In this document: piece by piece, positions 25,700 through 42,738 of the stretch
How the letters are laid out: each line of letters begins with the position of its first letter
Position numbering within the stretch: the stretch's first letter is position 1
Source of the DNA: Synchiropus splendidus
Taxonomy: Eukaryota; Chordata; Actinopteri; Syngnathiformes; Callionymidae
DNA: 64,000 nucleotides
Assembly (NCBI RefSeq): GCF_027744825.2
Contig: NC_071345.1
Span: 6,170,001 to 6,234,000 of the forward strand
Reading direction: 5' to 3'
The notes under the pieces: generated by a model
The model's input: the letters and a program-made list of their open reading frames with translations, nothing else
Told to the model about the DNA's origin: nothing
Databases searched by the model: none
Translations under genes and position numbers: made by a program

Positions 25700-25950
25700 T
25701 ACACACATCTAGTGTGGAGCCACTTTGCTGACACGGAGCGATTCGCACACACTGGACTGAGAATGAACAGAGAACCAGCAGGACATTTGTGGATCAACCT
25801 CACAGATGCGGAGTCTTTAAGGACCTTGAACTGAGTTTGATGGGAGAAGGTGCTGATCATCCCTGAAAAGCCGGAGTTCATGCCATTCTGTTGAACACGT
25901 TTTAGCAATAATCTGGAAAGAAACAAACAAACCCTGTTTATAAAGAGAAG
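25700..25950 (+). promoter_or_regulatory. tgfb3: tgfb3 5' leader with four upstream ORFs
   Basis: The predicted leader contains four short ATG-initiated ORFs that all stop before the main start: 25763-25834 (23 codons plus stop), 25806-25820, 25840-25866 and 25880-25894. The human TGFB3 leader is also rich in upstream ORFs that lower translation, so a similar translational brake is inferred. The exact transcription start is not visible. Confidence 0.5.
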
Positions 25951-30531
<4,581 letters not shown>

Positions 30532-31780
30532 GGTAGCGTGTTGTCATCCAACTCCAATCATTGACTGTTAGCTGTGACAAATGACTTGTGACCTCTTTGA
30601 AATGTCGCACAATTTTTAAATGACTTGAGGTCCCCCCCCCCCACTATTTCTGTTTCGATAATGAGTCTGTATTGTAATCCTCAGCAAACATTGTTGGTAG
30701 AGGATTGTCTTTCGTTTCTAACCTTGGGATCATTTCGTTGACGTACTGTTGGGAGAGTCCTCGCGGGATGGATCGCTTTCCTTTAGTTCCCTTTAGTTGA
30801 AAGAGTGGGCATTATCTTCAAACACAAAAGGAGAAAGGACAGACTTGGTGCTGAATCTAAAGCCATCGCTGCGGTCAGGGAGAAGGGGAGAATGCCTTCT
30901 GGATTTGCAATGGAAAGTGAACGAACAAAGACATTGAGCCAAGCTTTTCTTTTCTTGGCCAGTCGGCACGGCCCTTTCTTGTCGGTGCATCTAATAGAAA
31001 AACTGGAAGACGAAGAGGAAGGAGAAGAGTATGTGACCTGTGTGGAAGAGAAGGAGCGCGGTGGAAAATAGCCACGAGCAGCACGCTGCCAATCACTGGA
31101 AGATTTCATTGCTAACAGGTTCAAATAGTTTCTGGGACATCAAAGGACAAACTGGAAATGGACTGATGCAACTTTTTCATTAATAGCAGCTGTTATGTAA
31201 TTATTACACAGAGGTTGTTTCTCTGACTGGGAAGAGATCTGTGGAGGTAGCAAGGGTCTGACCAGCTGAGCAGGATCTTTTCAGTCTTTTGTATGTGACG
31301 TAGGATTTTTTTTTTTTTTTTTAATAAGCCCTTTATACTTTGATATTACGATAAAGAAAGGTTTTGCAAAATGTCTCAATGTTCTTTGCTGTCCTGTGGA
31401 ACAACACTAGAATGGACGTGTTCATGACTAACCTGAGTTGTAACTTGGGCTGGAGTCATCTTTAAGAAGTGACACTGAGTGACGTGATTCAGAAACATGC
31501 CGCCGATGTTTCTCTCGACACGTGGAAATGGGAGGCAGATCAAAGATAGACGACACCACTACAAAGTATTTCTCTCCAAACTCTGACCCTGACAGGTCAT
31601 TATTGACAGAGTAATAACTAATAAATATCCAGAACACGGCTGATAAAGGCAAGTGACCCAAACGAAAAACCCAACTCTGTGTCTGTGGACCCATGTGACT
31701 GTAGACCCATGTGTTCCGTCAAGCTGCTTGTAAAAGTGTCTCTCTGCCCAAATAATAAAGTCAGCTTTTGCAAGGTTTCC
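30532..31780 (+). other. tgfb3: tgfb3 3' untranslated region (predicted extent)
   Basis: No supported coding sequence follows the stop. Candidate polyadenylation signals AATAAA occur at 31620-31625 and 31754-31759, giving a 3' UTR of about 1.1 to 1.25 kb, close to the mammalian length. It contains an 11-base C run near 30632 and a T run near 31309. Open frames here on both strands overlap each other and are treated as chance. Confidence 0.5.
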
Positions 31781-33895
31781 AAGAAATGACATTTTTATTA
31801 CGTCTCGTGAAAAAAAATACGAAAACGCAATCCAGTAATTAGCAACCTTGATTTAGTTATTTATATTGAGCTATTAAAGTTGTGGCCGACTTTGTTGGGG
31901 CGACTCATTGACCAGCCAGAGCCAAGGTACTTGCATGGTGACTGTATCCTTCATAGGTGAATTTAAAATACACAACAAAAGAATTAAATAAATAATAAAA
32001 TAATATAAATATGTATATTTTATCACGTTTTAATGTGATTAATTTTCACATTAGAAAATATAACTATATATAATATTGTAAACAATATTGTAAATAGTAT
32101 AAAAATATTATCTTATATTAAATATATATATAAATAATCACATAAAAATGATGATAAAAGGTTTCATGTTTTTTTATAACAGAATAAACAAATTGAAGCT
32201 GAATCTGTCCATATAAAACCATTGTTTTGTTTATGAAGTTACGCCCTATAAAAATGTGTTGCACCTAGAATTGATGCACTGAAAAATATTTTTTCCAGAA
32301 AGATACTTTATATTGTTTTTAGTTTGCATCTTTCATGAGTGTTATCTAGCTGCAGGTCAGGTGGACAAACCTAGCTTGTCCACTGTAGTGCTGAACACTA
32401 GCCAGGTTGAAGAGGAAGCAGTTCCATAAGCTGCTTAAGATGTTGGAACCCTGCAGGACCAGAGACCAAAGACAAAGCTTATCTCGAGCTTTCTAGCGCA
32501 GCTCTTTCCTTCACACGTGCACATTTGCTTCCATGGCCAAGAGGCTGCTCTTCATCACAGGCCAGGTCACACACAGGTGTCCAAAAAAAAAAATATGGTG
32601 AGCTCAGATAGGTTTGATCAGATAGTCTTCCAGGCTTGTGGGCCGTCACAGACTGGTGTGGGCGCTCTGGTGAGCTAATGCGGGCTGACAAGTGGTCAGA
32701 GAGAATTCCCTCTCGCTGTCTGCCCGTCATTGTTCGCCGTCACAGACGGTCATGAACCATTGCACAAGCACAAACACACCAGAGGCCAGCAGGTCTGAAC
32801 ACTGGCCTACGTAAAGAGAGTAGGATCTTAAAGTGGATGCTGTGAATGCGATGGACAACATTTAAAAAGTTATTTCATCACAAAAGGTCCACTCATCACA
32901 CAAGTGCGAGGTGGATGTGCACCAGTTGCCGGTCAGAGCTGACAGCTTTTATACAGTGAGTGAAGACATCCACCTCAAGCCAGAGTTCCTGCTGACAGCC
33001 CTTGGGGTTTGGGAAGAAATCTGAGCTCCTCGAGCTCAAACGTGCAATAAAACTCATCCCTAGCTCACGGCTACTGGACGAGCAAGTCATAATGGCCTGA
33101 GATGAGGATCGGATTCAGAGCGCGAGTGTCTCAGCTGCGGCGCTTCCAAGACTTACAATGATGAATTGCATGACACGCAAATTCACAGAAGTTTGGAAAA
33201 CTGTGAGCTGCTTTTCCCTGAGCAGATTAACAGATGTGCAAGGAGGGGAAAAAAAAAAAAAAAGATTGGGAAGCGGGAGACAGGCAGAGAAGTGAGTGAG
33301 TGTGAGAGATGGAGTCCTCAAAGTGACTGTTCCTGCTGTAAAATCATCAGGTCACATCAGAGCTTTTTCTCAGGCCCCCGGGTGGAAAGAGCCGTGTCAT
33401 ATAGCAGCGAGGAACACACACACACGCACACACACGCACATATACAGACATGGTTTCTCTGGAAAACAGAGAGGGTGAGCAAAAGAGTAAACACGCATCA
33501 CCGCCATAGACCTCCACAGCTAAACAAATGTATGGGAGGTCTGGATTGAGTAAGAGGACTCCTGTAAAAGAGGAGGCAAAATTTACACTGAGAATAAAAA
33601 CAGACTGAAAAAATGTCAACTTAGCATAAATCTAATGAGTTTTGCTGCGGCGGGTAGCGCTGACCTGTTTCAGTGTTGACTCTTCGGAATGTTTTAGATA
33701 TGATCATACGCTTTCAAACTAGTGTAGAGAGCAAAAAATAAATCTTTTTTTTTTAAAAAGTCTGTTTTATTTTGTACCGTACTTAGTGGCGATTCCAAAT
33801 GCTAATGATTTTTAAAAAGTATTTCATTTCCACTCAACAAATATTATAGACGTGGCAAAAATAAATAACAAAAAAAAAAAAAAAATTCATACCAG

Positions 33896-33928
33896 ATTTT
33901 TTTTTATTTTATTTTATTTTATTTTATT
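33896..33928. repeat. (TTTTA)n microsatellite
   Basis: A T run followed by repeated TTTTA units. A similar (ATAAA)n run lies at 58680-58707. Confidence 0.85.
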
Positions 33929-34982
33929 AAGGGCAGTCAATAAATGCAGTTATTTTAAAATTGGCGAAATGAAAAATAAATAAATAAAGCAAATTATGAT
34001 ATAGAAGGGAAACAAGACAAGAAAATGAATTCTGTATTTTAAATTCGCTTATACTTGAAGCTTCTTCCTGAGTTGAATCTGAGAAAACAAATGACAGCTC
34101 CCACAGTCACCTATTTATTTTAAATGCGCAGCATACGATGAGGTTTCCTCTTATTCATTTTGTCCCTCTGCAGCTATAAACATGCGCTCTGTTTACATCC
34201 CCTGGTGAGAGCTGATGCCTTACTGCAATCTCAACTCTCAAGGAAACATGAGGACTTGGAATTAAAGTGCACATCTGTGTGGCCTCCAGTGTGCAAGGAT
34301 CCTGACAGATACACGAATATAGAAGCAACCTGCCAAACGCACCGACGTGTGCTCCGTAACACCTACCACCAACCCATTCACAGGTGTTTCATATCATAAA
34401 AGAGCAAGAAACCTATATATATATATATATTTCCAAAAAGAACTATAAAATGCGAGTCTGGATTTATGTTCGCTTTATTTCATGCGGCTTCAAATGCAGT
34501 TAAAGCAGCCGTGAGCTATATTTTCCAAAACAAAGTTTCGCTCACATGATGTCATGACCAAGTCTTAATTGGTGTGTCTTAACTTGGATTGGGGTATTCA
34601 TAACTTCATATTTCTCTCGTGATTGGCCGTGGCAGGAGAGCACAACAGTTGGCGAACATGTTTGACGGAAACTGTGAACCAATGCAGTCAGGAGTCCTAT
34701 AAGAAGTGTAGAGTTCATTTAGACAGAGACTCAATGGGAAGACTTTCCTCTTCCCAACCACCGCAGGTGAGGTGGAAGTGAACCGCATTGAAGCTGCGGT
34801 CAGTCAGTGGGATTCTATGAGTATCGCTTCATAACACAAGCAGTACAGTGGGCAAAAAAGTGATGTGAACAGGGTTTTTATCAGAGAAATCAATCATAAA
34901 AACACAGAAACGATGTATGTATTCTCATATACGCTGAGAAAAACTGTGTGACAGTTTTTTTTTTTTGTTTTTTTTTCGGTGG

Positions 34983-35026
34983 AGTATATATATCTATATC
35001 TATATATATATATAGATATATATACT
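34983..35026. repeat. AT-rich palindrome
   Basis: AGTATATATATCTATAT at the left end is the exact inverse of the 17 bases at the right end. It could extrude a cruciform or be a microsatellite by-product. Confidence 0.7.
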
Positions 35027-35286
35027 ATGGGATATTATTTAAGAACTACATAATATTGACAATGACGAAAAACTGACTTTTTAAATAATTATTTTTAAAT
35101 AGAAATACGAAAAAAAGGGGGAAATAGCGGGGAGAGGTTCTGAGCTGCTAGTGCGAAAGCCGGAGGTCACCCTGAACAAAGTAGACAAACACACTCGCAC
35201 CTACAGCCAACATGTGTAGGGGGAAACAAAAAACTCCAACCCAACAGCTGCCTCAAGCTGAAGTTGAACCAACAACCTGCACCAAC

Positions 35287-35579
35287 TACAAATAACATCC
35301 GACTTACGACATGCTCAACTTACGTCCTTCAGTACTTGTATGTCTGGCACCGAAGCATGTAGCAGCCCGGCAACGCACACAACAGTTATGGCAGCCAGCC
35401 GGCATTGCATACGTCAGTTACGGCAGCACAGTATCCCAGCACCTCACTGTCTCTACCACTACAGTAGTACCTATAACCCTCACGTCGGCTGTTTTGAATG
35501 GCATTCGACTTACATCCAATCTGACTTACGACCGCTTGGATTGGAACCGATCCCGGTTGTAAGTCAGATGTCACTTGTA
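35287..35579. mobile_element. MITE with ~25-bp terminal inverted repeats
   Basis: The left end TACAAATAACATCCGACTTA and the inverse of the right end, TACAAGTGACATCTGACTTA, match at most positions. The 293-bp element has no supported ORF. The superfamily is not clear from the ends. Confidence 0.7.
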
Positions 35580-37241
35580 CGTGCTGCCAAGAAATAAAAT
35601 CCCCCAAAATATACGTAGTGCCACTGTTTTGTCAAACAGGCTATTCATTTTCACAAAGATCATCTGGTGGTGGGGGTCAGTCAGGGGCCGATCATACGTA
35701 GACCAGGTGTCGTCTGAAGGAACAGTGAACATCAGTGTTCAAACTAGTGACTGAAATGAGGGTTGAAAATGAATGACCAGAGAGAAAAGGCCAGCAGACG
35801 CCATGGATCTCAGGGAGAGGAGTGCTATCTAAGCTCAGGCTCAAGCTCTAGCTCAAGCGCTTCCTCGGGCAGATGGCTCGCATTCTCATCTGATGTTTGC
35901 TTGTTGACAGGAGGCAGTGACGGTTCCACGTCTTTTAATGGATGTCAGAAGTGAGATACCAGCAGCCTTTAGAAAGTAAAACTGAAACACTTTTCAGAAA
36001 GAGCCAAATGATGAAACTCTTTCCGAAGTCAATACAAACGTAGCAGTGATGGTCAGATCCTTCATCCATGACATCACCGTTGGTCACTTGTGTACTCAAT
36101 ATTTACAGTGATCAAAAGAGCTTGTTCATCTCCAGTGGCGCCATAATTATTCTCCTATTTGTAACCAGATATTCCAGCCACTCTGTTGCCGAGGAACCGG
36201 CGGGAGCAGAGCTGCTCCAGAGTCAATGAAAAACATGTTTGGTTTGCGCCTCCCCATTAATCTGCGCGAGACCTCGCGACTCCGTCAGCTGGCAGCGCTC
36301 CATCGCCTCCTTTACCTCTCACACCATGTGTATGTGTGGGTGTGCTGTAATGTACAGCAGGCCTGAAATATCACCACGGCAGAATTGGACCCGAGCACGG
36401 ACGGAGCGGCAGTTCAGCAGGATCGGTTTCACCTATAAAGTCGGCGGCACACACACACACAAGGCTCGACCCCGCTTGCTGGAATCGTCATTTGAAGGAT
36501 GACGCTGAACACAGCAGTTTATAAACATGATTTGGATTGAACATCTGACCACTGCTGATTTTTTTAAACTTCAAATCCTCAGTTGTTTTGAAGACAAATG
36601 ATAGAAGCGGTCAAAGCTATGATACACTGGAGAAAAAAAGAAACTAATGTTAAGAGATTTTGGGGTTTCACTGTCCACTATAAACTGACTAGAGGACAGA
36701 CGAAAATACATAAATAACACTTCATTCATCTTGAACGCTCAAACTTGAGTAAAGACAGGGTTGCTCCGGATTAATTTCAGTGAAATGTCGCTCTGTTTTC
36801 AACATTCATTCATGAGATCATGGAGAGTTATAATAACTTGCCTACCACCCAGGACAGGTTATCCATCCACGTACTGAAGGGCCGGGACCAAGAGACTTAC
36901 AATATTTACTCATTTTTTTTAAATAAATAAATATTCTAAAAATAACTCCCATGTATAACGCCTTGAGTCCGAAGCAACTTAAACTGGAGCGTGCCTCAAG
37001 CAATACTGAGGTACCTGAAGTCAGCAGGCAGCAGTGATTTTGTTTGACTAATGGAAATGAAAGGAGAGTGTGACCCTAAAAAAAGAGGACTGTTTGTTGT
37101 TTGCTAGCTTCCTGATGCTGCCCTCAGTACGTACAGTTGAACCTCATCATGCTGCAGCTGGAAAGCGAGAAGCTTGGGTAGCTACATTAAATAGTCAATG
37201 ACTAGGGATCTGCATTCATCTTGACAGGCCTAGTAAGGACT
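35580..37241. other. Intergenic, nothing recognised
   Basis: No exon, RNA gene or transposon terminus was recognised between the MITE and the hAT element. Confidence 0.55.
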
Positions 37242-37249
37242 GTCTAATG

Positions 37250-37931
37250 CAGTGGTTCTTAACCACAGGGCCGGGGCCCATGGTTGGGGCGCGAGCGCCT
37301 CCTAGTGGGCCACTAGAAGTTTCTTTGTTTTACACCTTTGGGCCGCGACACGCTGAGTTTCAATACAGTAGCCACGTATGGTGGCAGTAGTGTGTCACTG
37401 AATTGACTTGACAGCTTCAAATCTCTATGGAGAAGTTCTTGAAAAGAAAAAATGACGAAGAAAGTGATGTTGCCGCCCCTAATAGCAAAAACTGTTCATG
37501 AAAGCACATATATTTTTAAAATTAATTGGAACATTTTATGGTGACACTTTCATTTCCACTTATATCTTCATTGGAGATTAAATAACATATTATTTTTATT
37601 TTATATGATATTTAGATTATATTTATTTCATTCAGAATTGTATTCTTTTTTCCAATTTTCTCAACAGTTTGCATAAAGTGTCTTATTTTCTTTATTTTTT
37701 CTATAGCTAATTTGATGACCATGACTTGCACCTGGTTCTGCTGCTGGTTGGAGTTTTCGATGACTAATATCTTTGCAATGATGATGATCATGATGATGGT
37801 TCCATGTCATTTCACAAGGTTTTGTTTACATGTAAGCAGATTAAATATGGTTGCTGATCTATTGAATGGGCCCCGGGCCCACAGGTTCTGGGAAAGGTGG
37901 GCACCGAGATCAAAAAGGGTAAGAACCCCTG
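37250..37931. mobile_element. hAT-type non-autonomous element
   Basis: The ends CAGTGGTTCTTAACC and GGTAAGAACCCCTG are imperfect terminal inverted repeats typical of vertebrate hAT elements. They are flanked by 8-bp duplications GTCTAATG (37242-37249) and GTCTAGTG (37932-37939), one mismatch. No transposase ORF was recognised; the interior is AT-rich. Confidence 0.83.
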
Positions 37932-37939
37932 GTCTAGTG

Positions 37940-39273
37940 GATGGATTCCCTGAGTCAGGTATTTGGTACTCAACCTAATGTGGGACAGGACGTACGTGTG
38001 TGTGTGTGTGTGTATATATTGTTTTTAAGTCCCTCCTCTCATATATGGAAAGCATTATTGACCATCCACCCTCATGTCCCCAAAACTGGCTCCAACTCAC
38101 CACACACTGATTTGGACCTGGCACAGTGTCGTCCCGCTGGGACAACCTCACACTGAGCTCGACATAACCGCGGCTATTGTTCCACCGAGGTGATTCCATT
38201 GAAATCAGATGCCTTTAAACAAACTGTTTGTCCTCTCCGATCCCCAAATATCAGGTCTCAACACACTGGAGAGGATGTTTTCTTCCTCCGGAGCCCTCCT
38301 CCCAGCGCCTTGGTTCACATGCAAAAGTGCTTTCACCGAGGTTGTAAAAAGTACTGAATCAGCTGTGTTTTGTTACGTTTGCAAATAAAGGCACCGGCTG
38401 AAAGTCAAGCTGTGAGCTCCACAACAATCTCATAACCAACATGTTTGTTTGATTTCACCAATTAATCCAATTCCTCTCGTTGCCATGGAAAACCTATTCA
38501 GCTGATCCTGCAACAGAAACACACCCAGCAATAAGAACAATCTAATATCAAGACTTAGACTGTGGCGAGGGACAAAATCTTTGTCATCGTCCTTAAGTTC
38601 GCTGATTCCTTCTGCGTTTAAACCAGGCTTCTTCAGCAGATATGAGGTTGCGCTAGCTGGTTCCAGCATGTTACAGTGGCCCATGTCTCCAGTCTCCATG
38701 CCATGAAACCATCACCATCATGCGCAGTGGAGCCTGAGAAGACCGCTTCTCCAGAACTGACAATGGTTAGTCAGGGTGTGTCCTAAGGCCCATTCCCAGC
38801 AGCGCACATACTGTTGCTCAAGATGCCTTCAAATCCAGTAATCGGAATTCACTTTGCTCACCGCGATGCATCATCAGGCTTTGAGCACTTTTTAATTAAC
38901 GCAGAGTGGAGACACTCTGCCGTTTTTCTGCCATTTGTTTTTTTCGCTCAGTTTCTCCCAGCACTTTCACAATTTTTCCACTTATCTCCCAGTAATTCTA
39001 GATTGTAAAATCCACTGGAGTTCAGAGCCCAGAATCCGGGACTGTCCCGCAATAGTCTTCTTGAGTTTATTTGCAGACTTGATGAAGCACGCTCGGGACA
39101 CTTGGACTCGGTTTTCAGCCTTGGCTTCTTTTCCCCCCGCAATCGATGAAAAACTGCAATGTAGAAACCATATATTTATCATTTTAGCCTTTAAAAACCT
39201 TCAACTGGTTGAAGTCGCACTGAGTATGTTTCGACTCAGAAAACCGAATTAGACAGCGTCGTCCAACTACTAC
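37940..39273. other. Intergenic, nothing recognised
   Basis: Only a short GT run at about 37995-38015 stands out. Confidence 0.55.
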
Positions 39274-39354
39274 AATAATCTTGGTTGACTGTTCAAGTTT
39301 AAATGTAACAGCGTGGCTATATCAAACTTGGTTGTAAAAGTCTACGGCAAAGAA
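39274..39354 (+). repeat. 81-bp direct repeat, left copy
   Basis: It matches 40569-40648 with two substitutions and one single-base indel, in the same orientation, 1295 bp apart. It begins AATAATCTTGGTTGACTGTT. The high identity suggests a recent event. Confidence 0.88.
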
Positions 39355-40568
39355 ATTCAAATTTCTCTTCGTTGGGCTACATGACCTGGATAATGCGGTT
39401 AATACCTGGTCTAAGCTAACATGTAGCCGAAAAGCTCGACTATGATCGGACTGCGTGGTGTGCGGCTGCGCGAGCTTCAGCTACGCAGTGGAAGAAAAGT
39501 CACTCCAAGACTAACCACAGCCTAGTGATGTCTGATATCCTTGTTTACAATGAAGTCGTTGTGTGCGTAACTTGATGCAGCAAGTGTGGCCGATGTCTGT
39601 GGTGTACACATAACAAACCTGATATCAGCTGTGTTTCGTAACTCCCGATGACTAGGAAATTATTTGTTGGATTTAGGAGACGACACTACCACCATGTTAG
39701 CAACCGTTAGCATAGTTGATAAGCCAGCCAGGGTACACGCCGGTGACGAAAAAGGCTTTAGTTACCCTACGTCTATCATTCTTGTAATACAAAGACAGAG
39801 TCTCCTGAATATTTGGCTTTATTCAGAAACTTACGAGTTTAAGCCAGACATCCACCTCAACAGTCCGATAGTCGGTCATCAGTCAGCCGTGTACGACGTA
39901 CAATAGTACAATAGCAACAATCTGAAACGGCTCCTCGCTACCCGTCAGTTTTTCTACTGACAGCTGTATTGGAAGGACTGAAGAGCCACCCTCATCACTG
40001 GGGTGTATTACTCAGTTATTCGACTTATCTCCACCTCATGTAAACCGGGAGAACATGACGCAATCACACTTGGTGGCTATGCTTTGCATATAACTGCCCT
40101 GTAGGTGACTCGTATATGCTACCTTTTTGCTCTGGTTCTCGCCATCATGTCCATAAACTAAAGAAAAAATAACGAAATACTTAAAATATCCTGTAATTGT
40201 CATTTTCATTTTGTCATTTTCAACGTTGAATGATTTTCACCCACACAGTTATGGTCATGCGATTCCCCCATTTTTTCAAGAGGCATGTATTTATGTGATA
40301 ATGTACGTTGGGAAATACAGTGTAAAAATGTGTAAAGCTGTATTTTATACCCGCGATATCGGGTAAAATCTGTGTCAACAGTGGCGTAAATAATTTAACG
40401 CTAATATTCTAGTTTTAAAAGAGAAAGACTCCAGTGTCACCGACATTCTTAACTGTCACCCAAATTTTGTAAACCATCTTTTATGTTGGACTGATAACCT
40501 GAGAAATAACCCTTTTGGCTGCGATGCCTTGGGTACTGTGCTAAAGTGAACTTGTGCGATATAGAAAT

Positions 40569-40648
40569 AATAATCTTGGTTGACTGTTCAAGTTTAAATG
40601 TTACAGCGTGGATATATCAAACTTGGTTGTAAAAGTCTACGCAAAGAA
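40569..40648 (+). repeat. 81-bp direct repeat, right copy
   Basis: Right-hand partner of 39274-39354. The intervening 1.2 kb has no recognised transposon protein; an 80-codon open frame at 39664-39906 is not recognisable. Confidence 0.88.
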
Positions 40649-41952
40649 GCAGCATGAAACGACCGATGTTGCGGAGACGTGTGTTTCACTGCAGCATCTA
40701 AACTCCACCACGTCTCCTTGGATTCCATCAGACTGATCGCACAGTGTATAGCCTGAAGGAAACTGGAGGCGGAATGCCCAGAGGAGGACTTGTTAAAAAA
40801 AAAAAAAAAAATCCCATTGCGACCACAATCTCAATTTCTGGCTTGTGTTTCCCTCCAACCGTTACAATCTGATAAGGAGGTCTAGTGAGAAAAGATCTGG
40901 GAGCAGGCACTTAAAAATGGATTGATGGTGCAATGTTGAGGGAATTTCCAGAACCGATCCTCCTACTCTTCGACTCACCCCATGTGTAAAGAAACGCTGG
41001 GAAAGATAAGAAGCACATTAACTGTGGTGTTAGACACCCATCTGCCACTGGAGTCTCTGTACAGTTAAACACAATAGTTCCCAACATCTGCCATCATTTG
41101 GATTGTTAGTGACGATACTCCGAAGTCATCAAAACCACACGCCCTCCATTTTAAGAATAATTGAGGCTGCAGGTCAACCATCAAATGCCAAGAATCATGA
41201 GAGAGCGACGGCTGGTGAGGGAGCCCCCTCTCCCTCAGATGCAGATTGTGGTCCCACCATTTATGATTATTAGAATTAAAGAATAGAAGCTATGTATTTT
41301 GGTTTGAAGGGTCATGGACGACAAGTGATTCAGGAATAGCGCAGGACGACCGCAGCATTCTATCACGCTAGTTTTCCAAATTATGGCAAATTGCGACAAT
41401 TTCATGGAACATCGCAGTATTTTTATTTCGCTTTGCCTGATTGAGCGGATTGCTTGAGGAATTTGTTTGTCTAAAGGAAAAGGTTTGCTCTAAAATGACG
41501 TCATGGAGTAAGTGGAGGGGTTGTTGGCGACTCTTGTGAGGTACCACAACGCGCTCTCACTGCTAATCCGTCACATATTGATGGTTTTCACGTGGACTTT
41601 TGTGTTCCAGGGTGGTGCAGAAGTCAGGGTAAAAGCCAACGGCTGGGGTAAGGGTTAAGACATACTACATGACGGTGTGATCTTTGGTTCCTGCTCATGT
41701 ATGCCAAAGTCCCGCCCATGTAGTTCCTCCTCATGGGACAAAAAATATGGACGGGACTAAGTGGAGAAATCAAAGTTATTTTCTGATCGCGCGTGAAATA
41801 GATCATAGATCTCACATATGATGTCTGTGAATTTGAATGGCACATTCAAATGTAGGGAGAGCACGGCTTTCCGACCGGCATCAAAAGTTTCTTTAGGTTT
41901 TGTGTGACGTGTAGTAGCTAACTACAATGCTCACCGCAGGTTGTCACTCGAT
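40649..41952. other. Intergenic, nothing recognised
   Basis: A 15-base A run lies near 40796-40811. No coding or transposon signal was recognised. Confidence 0.55.
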
Positions 41953-42091
41953 CAGGCTTTCAGCAAGGGGGTTGTCTGGGCGTCTGCAAAACACGAAAAA
42001 ATGGACGCCCGATTATGCTACGGTCGAGAATCGGGCGCCCATTTTTTTCATGGTTTGCAGACGATAAGACAACCCCCTTGCTAAAAGCCTG
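41953..42091. repeat. 139-bp near-perfect inverted repeat (hairpin)
   Basis: Arms 41953-42014 and 42029-42091 pair over about 62 bp with roughly eight mismatches and one bulge, closed by a 14-base loop. The arm starts CAGGCTTTCAGCAAGG and its inverse ends CCTTGCTAAAAGCCTG. It is either a foldback MITE or a hairpin-RNA source; no target duplication is evident. Confidence 0.85.
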
Positions 42092-42738
42092 CATTTTTTT
42101 TCCGATCTCAGGTCCCATGGACAGACCGGAGGGGGTGGAGACTTAGGCTCCCTACAGTACAAGATGTGACAGCTCATTCTCACACAGGATATTATTGAGT
42201 ATATACAGTACCAAGTGACAACATCAGAATTGTAACAACAAGAGCCTCACAAATCAACCAACATCAGGAAATACTGCGGGAGGGGAAACGTTTGAAAGAC
42301 AAAAAAGTCCATTTGAGTTGTCCAATATGTGACGCCTTGGGGCAGAGAATTTGAAGCGTAAAACTTGGTTCCAGTGCTTTCTATAAACACACACCTACTT
42401 TACGGTGGCTGCTTTGAACAAACTACTTAAGTTACTCGCTCGCAGTAACTGTCCATTTTACACCTGGAGCTAAGTCTGCACCTAGGATATGAACTTGGAG
42501 CATCACTGTCCCTACAAGTCTTCAAGGTCTTGAATGGGTGAGGGCATGGAAGCCACGTTCAAGGCCAAAGACTGGTTCGCTTGTGTTCACATCTCAAGAG
42601 TTAGGAACAAAAACAAGTCCATAACGTGAAGCGGCTGTATTCATAGAGTAAAGCTAAAGATGTTACCAGGGTTTCCATGCGACCCTGTGAGCGATAGAAA
42701 CTACGGCCACTCTTGCTTGCTCAATCCAGAGCATAGAG

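Larger units (their letters stand above)
31781..35286. other. Intergenic, no recognised gene
   Basis: A very AT-rich stretch lies at 31970-32170; poly-A and TTTTA runs at 33240-33930; a (TA)n run at about 34412-34432. The stretch 35139-35280 just before the MITE resembles the tail of a fish SINE on the minus strand, by eye only. Confidence 0.55.

Noticed and set aside
24078..25834. Open frames of 331, 490 and 561 codons rich in Ser, Leu and Pro, and minus-strand frames rich in Arg, Glu and Gly
   Set aside because: They exist in all frames of a C/T repeat that lacks the stop-forming purines. The amino-acid content is just the repeat, and the downstream part of the longest frame runs into the tgfb3 leader.
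30805..31071. 88-codon frame in the tgfb3 3' UTR
   Set aside because: Three overlapping open frames on the opposite strand and no known homologue; it lies between the stop and the polyadenylation signals.
39664..39906. 80-codon frame between the direct repeats as a transposon protein
   Set aside because: No transposase, integrase or RT motif could be seen.
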